DNA of 53,426 nucleotides from NCBI GenBank assembly GCA_964434535.1, contig CAYSWA010000014.1:1-53426 (forward strand). The letters run 5' to 3'. The stretch is from SM23-32 sp964434535 (lineage in GTDB: Bacteria; Planctomycetota; Brocadiia; SM23-32). Of this stretch, positions 48,907 through 53,426 are shown one piece after another. Numbering within the stretch: position 1 is the first letter of the stretch; each line of letters opens with the position of its first letter. The position numbers and the translations under genes were made by a program. Under the pieces are notes generated by a model. It had not been told where the DNA came from and did no database searches. It saw only the letters and a program-made list of their open reading frames with translations.

Positions 48907-51240
48907 TCACGGGGCGGCCGGGGCCGGGGCCGGGATTCCCGGCAGGGCGATGGCGACGGCCTCGGCGATGCTGGAGATGTAGCTGAGCTTCACCGACGGC
49001 GGCAGCTCCAGGTCGGCGGCGCCTTCCACGTCGGGGCGGTTGCGCTCGGGCAGGATCACGTGGTCGATGCCCGTGCGTTCGGCGGCGGCCAGGCGCTCGG
49101 CCACGCGGTCCACCGGCAGCGCGCGCCCGTGGAGCGTGATCTCGCCGAGGGCCGCCAGCCGGTCCGGCAGGGCTTTCTGCGCCAGCGCCGAGGCGAGGGC
49201 CAGCGCGATGGCCAGCCCCGCCATAGTCCCCTCGCGCGGCCGCTCCCCGCCGGGGAAGTGCACGTGGAAGTCGGAGCCGGCGAAGGCGTCGCCGTCGAGC
49301 CCGAACGCCGCCGCGCGGCCCTTCCAGAAGCTGAAGGCGAGCGAGGCGCTCTCGCCCATTACTTCGCCGACGCGCCCGGTCACGGTCAGCTTGCCCTTGC
49401 CCGCCACCCGCAGCACCTCCACCAGCAGCAGCCCCGCGCCGGCCGCGGAGACCGCCAGCGTCGGGCAGACGCCCGCCCGCCCGAGCTTCTCGCTGCGCTG
49501 GTCGAAGTAGCGCGGCGGCCCGAGCAGGTCCTCCACGCGGGCAACGTCGACGTGCCGGTAGCAGCACTTGCCGCCCATGTGCTCGCGCGCCAGCTTGCGG
49601 CAGATGGAGGCGACCTGCCGCTCCAGGTTCCGCACGCCCGCCTCGCGCGTGTAGCGCTCGGCGAGCAGCTCCAGCGCCGCCGGCTCGAACTCGATCCTCT
49701 GCGGCTCGAGCCCGGCCGCCTCGACCTGTTTCGGGACAAGGTAGCGGGAGGCGATGGCCACCTTCTCGGCCGTGGTGTAGCCGGGCAGCTCGAGCACCTC
49801 CAGGCGGTCCAGCAGGATCGGCGAGATGGTGCGCACCGTGTTCGCCGTGCCGATGAACATGATGCGCGAGAGGTCGAACGGCACCGAGACGTAGTTGTCC
49901 ACGAACGAGTCGTTCTGGTCGGGGTCGAGCACCTCCAGCAGCGCGCCGGCCGGGTCGCCGCGCAGGCCGCCGGCGAGCTTGTCGATCTCGTCGAGCATGA
50001 GGACGGGGTTGTTGACGCCGACGCGGCGCAGGGCGCGGATGATGCAGCCGGGCAGTGCGCCGAGGTAGGTGCGCCGGTGGCCGCGTATCTCGGCCTCGTC
50101 GCGGATGCCGCCGAGCGCCACGCGGTAGAACCTGCGCCCGGTCGCATCGGCGATGGCCCGGCCCATCGACGTCTTGCCCACGCCCGGCGCGCCCACGAAG
50201 CAGAGCACGGCGCCTTCCTGCTCGGGGTTCAGCTTGCGCACGCTCAGGTACTCCAGGATGCGCTCCTTGACCTCGCGGCGGTCGTAGTGGTCGCGCTCGA
50301 GCACCTCGCGGGCGCGCTTCAGGTCCACCACGGCCGCGGTCGATTCGTGCCAGGGCAGCGCGAGGAGCCAGTCCACGAAGTCCTCCGCCACCGCGTAGCC
50401 CGGCATCCCGGAGGGCATGCGGGCCATGTTGGCCAGCTCCCGCTCGGCCTCCCGGCGGGCCTCCTCGGGCAGGTCGGCCTCATCGAGCCGCTTGCGCAGA
50501 CCGGCCAGCTCGGCGCCCTCGCCGCCGAGCTCGGCGAGCTGGCGCTCGACCTCCTCCTTGCGCTCGCGCAGGTACTGCTCCCGCTGTGTGTCTGTGACTT
50601 CCTCCTGGGAGCTGCGCCAGAACCGCTCGCCGGTCCGGGCCAACTCCCCGGAGACCTGGAGCACGGGCACGAGCGTGCGGTAGCGGCTCAGGGGGCTCGG
50701 CTCGGCGAGCAGCTCCTGCTTCTCGGCGACGGGCATGTCGAGCTGGAAGGCGATCATGTGATCCATCTCGGCCGATTCGGCCAGCGCGTCCAGGAGCATG
50801 CTCCGCCCCCGTCCCTCCTGGGTGGCGGCATAGAGCGTGGCCACCTGGCGGCGCAGCGCCTCGGGCACCTCCTCGTCGGCGTCGGGGACGCACTCCGTGC
50901 GCACCTCCAGGTAGGGGGCCTGGCGCGTGTAGTCCAGCGCCCGGCAGCGCGTCAGGGCCGCCGCGACCACGTTGTGCACGCCCTCGGCGTCGGCGGGCCG
51001 GGCGGCCTGGACGTGCGCGATCACCCCGACCTCGTAGAGCTCCGACGGGTCGGGTTCCTCCACCTCGGCCTCGCGCTGGGCAAACAGGGCGAGGCGCCCG
51101 TCGCCCTCCATCGCCCGCTCGAGCGCCGCCACCGAGCGAGGCCGCCCCACCCGCAGCCCGCTCACCACGCCCGGGAACATCACCATGTTGCGCAGGGCGA
51201 CCACGGGCAAGAGCAACTCCTGCTGATCGGCTCTGCTCAT
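48907..51240 (-). CDS. lon: Lon-family AAA+ protein with mutated protease dyad
   Basis: 777 residues, full Lon length and order. The N-terminal LON substrate domain (about 8-200; LLPVVALRNMVMFPG) is followed by a coiled coil, then the AAA+ module with Walker A GAPGVGKTSMG (about 355), Walker B MLDEIDKL (about 415) and IMFIGTANT. The C-terminal protease domain is present, but the usual DGPSAG reads EGTMAG, putting Met673 where the catalytic Ser should be. GEITLxGxxLPxGGLKEK reads GEITLHGRALPVDRVAER, putting Ala714 in place of the catalytic Lys. The ATPase looks intact, so it may act as an unfoldase or DNA-binding factor without peptidase activity. ATG 51240 is chosen from the LON domain start. 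Confidence 0.93.
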   Translation of the reverse strand: MSRADQQELLLPVVALRNMVMFPGVVSGLRVGRPRSVAALERAMEGDGRLALFAQREAEVEEPDPSELYEVGVIAHVQAARPADAEGVHNVVAAALTRCRALDYTRQAPYLEVRTECVPDADEEVPEALRRQVATLYAATQEGRGRSMLLDALAESAEMDHMIAFQLDMPVAEKQELLAEPSPLSRYRTLVPVLQVSGELARTGERFWRSSQEEVTDTQREQYLRERKEEVERQLAELGGEGAELAGLRKRLDEADLPEEARREAERELANMARMPSGMPGYAVAEDFVDWLLALPWHESTAAVVDLKRAREVLERDHYDRREVKERILEYLSVRKLNPEQEGAVLCFVGAPGVGKTSMGRAIADATGRRFYRVALGGIRDEAEIRGHRRTYLGALPGCIIRALRRVGVNNPVLMLDEIDKLAGGLRGDPAGALLEVLDPDQNDSFVDNYVSVPFDLSRIMFIGTANTVRTISPILLDRLEVLELPGYTTAEKVAIASRYLVPKQVEAAGLEPQRIEFEPAALELLAERYTREAGVRNLERQVASICRKLAREHMGGKCCYRHVDVARVEDLLGPPRYFDQRSEKLGRAGVCPTLAVSAAGAGLLLVEVLRVAGKGKLTVTGRVGEVMGESASLAFSFWKGRAAAFGLDGDAFAGSDFHVHFPGGERPREGTMAGLAIALALASALAQKALPDRLAALGEITLHGRALPVDRVAERLAAAERTGIDHVILPERNRPDVEGAADLELPPSVKLSYISSIAEAVAIALPGIPAPAPAAP

Positions 51241-51282
51241 GGGCCAGGCCTGCGTTGACGGACGTGCGCGCCCCCGCAGGGC

Positions 51283-51311
51283 ATGATACGCCCCCCGCGT
51301 GCCCCGGTCAA
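51283..51311 (-). promoter_or_regulatory. Sigma70-type promoter for lon-rdgB
   Basis: Minus strand: TTGACC (51311-51306), 17-base spacer, TATCAT (51288-51283). No CIRCE or sigma32-like site is apparent, although lon is heat-shock controlled in many bacteria. Confidence 0.6.
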
Positions 51312-51487
51312 TCCGGCCGGCCGAGCCGCAATGATACCATGTTCGCCCCTTCGCCACGAGGCAGGCCCACGGCCCGCCACCCGAGCGGCGACCGGATCGA
51401 TGCGCAGAACGAATGCGTGATCGAACGCCGGGCCAGCTTCCGGCGCGCCGACCGGCACCGCGGGGGGCTCACCTCGCGGGGTTTCAC

Positions 51488-51516
51488 TTGCCGCAGCGCC
51501 CTGCGGGGATTAGGGT
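51488..51516 (+). promoter_or_regulatory. Candidate promoter for the DUF5060/DUF4038 gene
   Basis: TTGCCG (51488-51493), 17-base spacer, TAGGGT (51511-51516). It implies that translation starts after about 51523. The rest of the 320-base gap to lon (51312-51487) shows nothing that I can recognise. Confidence 0.45.
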
Positions 51517-51560
51517 CCTTCCGCGGGCATCACACAGAGGAGGGCAGCAAGATCAACGAA

Positions 51561-53003
51561 GTGGACAGCACGATCGAGCAATGGGACATCTTCGAGTTGT
51601 GCCTGAGCGGGCCGGCATCGCCCAATCCGTTCACCGAGGTGGAGGTCCTGGGTACGTTCCGTCACGGCGGCACCACGCGGCGCGTGCGCGGGTTCTACGA
51701 TGGAGACGGCACCTATCGAATCCGCTTCATGCCGGGTCAGACTGGCGATTGGAGCTATGCCGTCAGCAGCACCGCTGCGGCCCTGGACGGGCAGGAGGGA
51801 CGGTTCGAGTGCGCGGCGGCCTCCGGCGATAATCACGGTCCGGTTGAGCCCGGTCCGCGCCGGTCACTGCAGTTCCGCGACGGCACACCGTTCTTCGCGC
51901 TGGGCACCACGTCCTACGGTTGGGCACTCCAGCAGAGCGAACTCGTCGAACGCACGCTGGTCACGCTCCGGTCGGCGCCGTTCAACAAGATCCGCATGTG
52001 CGCGCTGCCCAAGCGTTACGAGTACGTCCGCAACGAGCCGCCGCTGTATCCCTTTCAGGAGGCAGGCGGCGAAGCGCGGTGGGACTTCGCGCGGTTCAAC
52101 CCCGCGTATTTCCGGAACCTGGAGCGGCGCGTCGGCCAGCTACGCGAGATGGGCATCCAGGCGGACCTGATCCTGTTCCATCCGTACGACTGCGGGCACT
52201 GGGGCTTCGACCGGATGGGCGCGCAGGTGGACGACCGGTTCCTGCGCTACCTGGTCGCCCGAGTGGGCGCCTACCGCAACGTCTGGTGGAGCCTGGCCAA
52301 CGAGCCGCAATGGGTGAAGACGAAGACGCAGGAGGACTGGGACCGGCTTTTCGCCGTGCTGGCCGAGGAAGACCCCTATCGGCACATGTGTTCGATCCAT
52401 GGTGGCTACGACTTCGGCGCCGACGTGATCACGCACGTCTGCGGGACCGGAGCACCGTCGCACCGGGCCGGCGAGTTCGCGCAATTCGGCAAGCCCATCG
52501 TCTACGACGAACACGGCTACGAGGGCGACTTGCCGTACGGCTGGGGCAATGTATCCGCCGCTGAACTGGCACACCAGAGCTGGCTGGCGGCGGCCTCCGG
52601 CGCCCATCCCTGCGCGCACAGCGAGTGCTACTGGAACGCCGAGGAGAGCATGTGGTGGCCGAAGGGCGGCGAGCTGCACGGCGCCAGCGTGCCGCGGCTG
52701 CGCTTCCTGCGCCAGATCATGGAGCAGGCCCCGCTGGGCCGGCTCGAAACGTTCGATGATGCGATCCCGGGCAACAGCCAGGCCCGCCTGCGCAGCGAGG
52801 ACGGCTCGTACCTGCTGGCCTACACCGGCACCGCCCAGCCCCGCCTTTACCGCGCCGAACTCCCCGAGGACGGCGCGTTCCGAGCCGAGATCATCGACAC
52901 GTGGAACATGGCCATCGAGCCGGCCGCCGAAGGCCTGAGTGGCGCCGTGGACATCCCCATGCCGGCCAGGCCGTACATGGCCGTGCGCCTGGTGAGGGGC
53001 TGA
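51561..53003 (+). CDS. DUF5060/DUF4038/DUF5605-type glycoside hydrolase
   Basis: 480 residues, cytoplasmic. An N-terminal beta-sandwich (DUF5060; WDIFELCLSG, VRGFYDGDGTYRIRFMPG) precedes a TIM barrel of the DUF4038 apiosidase-like type (FRDGTPFFALGTTSYGW, YRNVWWSLANEPQW, KPIVYDEHGYEGD) and a C-terminal beta domain (DGSYLLAYTG). Probable catalytic acids are the Glu of ANEPQW and that of DEHGYEG. The substrate is presumably a plant or algal oligosaccharide. GTG 51561 is used here, but GAGGAGGG at 51537-51544 is ideally spaced for an ATC codon at 51552 instead. Confidence 0.85.
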   Translation: MDSTIEQWDIFELCLSGPASPNPFTEVEVLGTFRHGGTTRRVRGFYDGDGTYRIRFMPGQTGDWSYAVSSTAAALDGQEGRFECAAASGDNHGPVEPGPRRSLQFRDGTPFFALGTTSYGWALQQSELVERTLVTLRSAPFNKIRMCALPKRYEYVRNEPPLYPFQEAGGEARWDFARFNPAYFRNLERRVGQLREMGIQADLILFHPYDCGHWGFDRMGAQVDDRFLRYLVARVGAYRNVWWSLANEPQWVKTKTQEDWDRLFAVLAEEDPYRHMCSIHGGYDFGADVITHVCGTGAPSHRAGEFAQFGKPIVYDEHGYEGDLPYGWGNVSAAELAHQSWLAAASGAHPCAHSECYWNAEESMWWPKGGELHGASVPRLRFLRQIMEQAPLGRLETFDDAIPGNSQARLRSEDGSYLLAYTGTAQPRLYRAELPEDGAFRAEIIDTWNMAIEPAAEGLSGAVDIPMPARPYMAVRLVRG

Positions 53004-53275
53004 ACTCGGTGGCGCCGGTCGCTGCTTCCCGAAGAACAACAAGGCCCGATCCTCCCGCATTCGCGGGACGGGACCCGGGCTGCAGAGGGTGCGTGATGCC
53101 ATTCAGCCAGCGCGAACAGACCCCGCCCCGCCTTGCGGGACCGGGCGCCGTCGCCCCTCTCCTGGGTCTCCCGCAGGATGCACGGTGGTGACAACGTTGC
53201 CGAAGGCCCCCTTGTTCTCGGGAGATGAACCTTTCACCTGAGCCACCTCAGTCAACCTCGGAGACTCTCATAAGG

Positions 53276-53310
53276 CCTGGACCAGTTTTCGGGGAGCACA
53301 CCAATCAGGG
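53276..53310. other. AT-richer tail, possibly a mobile-element end
   Basis: CCTGGACCAGTTTTCGGGGAG (in part) and the following bases differ in composition from the rest of the window and recall terminal sequences of insertion elements. No transposase frame is visible before the window ends at 53426. The rest of 53004-53426 contains no gene that I can support. Confidence 0.2.
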
Positions 53311-53426
53311 GAGCAGGAGACCGCAGGCGAGCGGCGTTCCGGCATAGCTCGGCGGAGTTGGCAAGCAAGCGCCGTCTGGCCGTTCTCACCTATTCGACTG
53401 CTCAACTGCTCGCCTGCTCTACCATT

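Noticed and set aside
53001..53085. TCCCGC/GCGGGA hairpin after the last gene as a terminator
   Set aside because: Only six base pairs and no T-run follows.
1..53426. CRISPR arrays, transposases, integrases or prophage genes
   Set aside because: None seen; the repeats present are short, imperfect or palindromic, without regular spacers or linked enzymes.

Overview
The window is one gene-dense stretch of a very GC-rich bacterial chromosome, about 70% G+C by eye. I find 41 protein genes, one tRNA and no phage, plasmid, transposase or CRISPR. The organism is probably an uncultured Gram-negative bacterium of the Planctomycetota or a neighbouring PVC-like lineage. Pointers are a terpenoid-cyclase-fold/DUF4159 exported protein, a membrane protein with a pseudopilin-like tail, an AroD-AroE fusion, cytoplasmic sugar hydrolases beside a CehA/McbA-like protein, and several palindromic intergenic repeats. 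A full-length PBP2 argues against lineages that lack these enzymes. This placement is inference; no rRNA is present to settle it.

Layout. 1-6165: minus-strand run pgm, MscS-type channel, yraN, then a TPR-like protein with its own promoter. 6389-10632: GH2 glycosidase coupled to a degenerate PHP protein. 10689-12137: purQ facing a PhoU-like gene. 12367-16596: ispG-dxr-rseP (MEP isoprenoid pathway plus site-2 protease), then tRNA-Ala(GGC) with a terminator. 16597-17123: repeat-rich spacer. 17124-20313: DUF4159 protein and a membrane protein. 20386-23615: BioD-like/DRTGG ATPase, pseudo-receiver, formate-tetrahydrofolate ligase. 23959-26446: fur-feoA-feoB ferrous iron operon. 26424-27572: MnmE-like GTPase without the usual catalytic parts. 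27668-30805: DAHP synthase, M16 peptidase, SagB-type oxidoreductase. 31106-34538: eukaryote-type IMP dehydrogenase and PBP2. 34556-36782: ECF sigma, anti-sigma and secreted protein. 36894-38651: recJ. 38972-41465: membrane protein and DUF72 protein. 41915-43740: pyrD-pyrK. 43757-44882: acyltransferase and half-size TSUP transporter. 45055-46545: aroDE fusion. 46542-51240: m4C-type methyltransferase, phosphoesterase, rdgB and a Lon. 51561-53003: DUF5060/DUF4038 glycosidase.

Most genes are housekeeping: nucleotide synthesis (purQ, guaB, pyrDK), shikimate (DAHP synthase, AroDE), isoprenoids, one-carbon metabolism, wall synthesis, iron uptake. The unusual theme is loss of catalytic residues inside otherwise intact proteins. 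The Lon lacks both residues of its Ser-Lys protease dyad, the PHP protein lacks metal ligands, the receiver lacks its phospho-acceptor Asp, and the MnmE-like GTPase lacks its C-terminal Cys motif.

Regulatory signals are unusually readable. I can place 21 sigma70-type promoters, 17 of them with exactly 17 bases between the -35 and -10 boxes. Three (fur, phoU-like, recJ) lie so close to the start codon that their mRNAs should have almost no leader. Five genes start with TTG, each behind a purine-rich ribosome binding site.
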